DNA from: Flavobacteriales bacterium
Lineage (GTDB): Bacteria; Bacteroidota; Bacteroidia; Flavobacteriales_D; Crocinitomicaceae
Direction: 5' to 3'
Length of the DNA: 33,053 nt
NCBI GenBank assembly: GCA_013373595.1
Contig: JABXHO010000020.1
Location: 1 to 33,053, forward strand
The position numbers and the translations under genes are program-made. The notes under the pieces are model-generated. The model saw only the letters and a program-made list of their open reading frames with translations. It was not told the DNA's origin and made no database searches. This document shows positions 32,970-33,053 of this stretch, in pieces (positions within the stretch are counted from its first letter, which is position 1; every line of letters starts with the position of its first letter).

Positions 32970-33053
32970 CTTTGCGGTAAAAATAAACCACATAGTTACA
33001 TAGTTTAAATTGCACTTCGAGGACAAAGAAGAACATAAACGAAGCTCCGTCAA
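32970..33053 (-). repeat. Inverted copy of the 13-kb intergenic repeat, cut by the window edge
   Basis: Read on the minus strand, this segment contains GTTTATGTTCTTCTTTGTCC, then TCGAAGTGCAATTTAAAC, then CTATGTGGTTTATTTTTACC, the same order and near-identical sequence as the repeat units at 13255-13860. It begins about 10 bp after the reductase terminator's T-run and runs off the window. Confidence 0.85.

Overview
The window reads as chromosomal DNA of a Bacteroidota member, most likely order Flavobacteriales; the family (Crocinitomicaceae/Fluviicola-like) is only a guess. The evidence is type IX secretion (T9SS) sorting domains of both type A and type B, a DUF5686 outer-membrane protein, CarboxypepD_reg and TonB-plug domains, BlaI/BlaR1-TonB pairs, LytTR regulators with LytS-type kinases, and several promoters fitting the Bacteroidota pattern TTTG-N19/20-TAnnTTTG. 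Almost all genes have recognisable family members. No phage, CRISPR array, rRNA or tRNA was seen.

Layout. 1-3717 (minus): tatC, a DUF5686 protein and a truncated lptB in one run, divergent from recQ (3802-5982, plus). 6157-9885 (plus): a giant secreted PKD-repeat protein with a type B sorting domain. 9902-13096 (minus): a tightly packed, overlapping operon of half-length TauE/SafE permease, M20 amidohydrolase, two DUF4230 proteins and a small lipoprotein. 13097-14032: non-coding, holding a tandem array of ~155-bp repeats bracketed by a 19-bp near-perfect inverted repeat. 14033-16534 (minus): MlaE-like permease, MlaF-like ATPase and a LuxE-like acyl-activating enzyme. 16627-18336 (plus): SprT-like metalloprotein and mannose-1-phosphate guanylyltransferase. 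18408-24369 (minus): two carboxypeptidase-regulatory-like proteins (one with a TonB plug but no barrel), fabD, and two tandem paralogous T9SS type A proteins. 24735-28238 (plus): LytTR response regulator, Hpt protein, N-acetylmuramoyl-L-alanine amidase, and a blaI/blaR1-type pair behind a triple operator. 28381-31636 (minus): OB-fold-like lipoprotein and a LytTR regulator/TPR histidine kinase pair. 31882-32892 (plus): ferredoxin-NADP reductase of the thioredoxin-reductase-like type. It is followed by a strong terminator and, at the right edge, an inverted copy of the 13-kb repeat.

Themes. Much of the window concerns the cell envelope: LPS export, Tat export, phospholipid trafficking, T9SS-exported surface proteins, a peptidoglycan amidase and fatty-acid synthesis. 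Three regulatory modules sit close together: LytTR-Hpt, BlaI-BlaR1, and LytTR-LytS. No clearly unprecedented multi-gene system was identified. The least-explained items are the repeat array with its flanking inverted repeats and covarying hairpin, the three-box operator at exact 20-bp spacing, the TauE-M20-DUF4230 operon and the MlaEF-LuxE operon.
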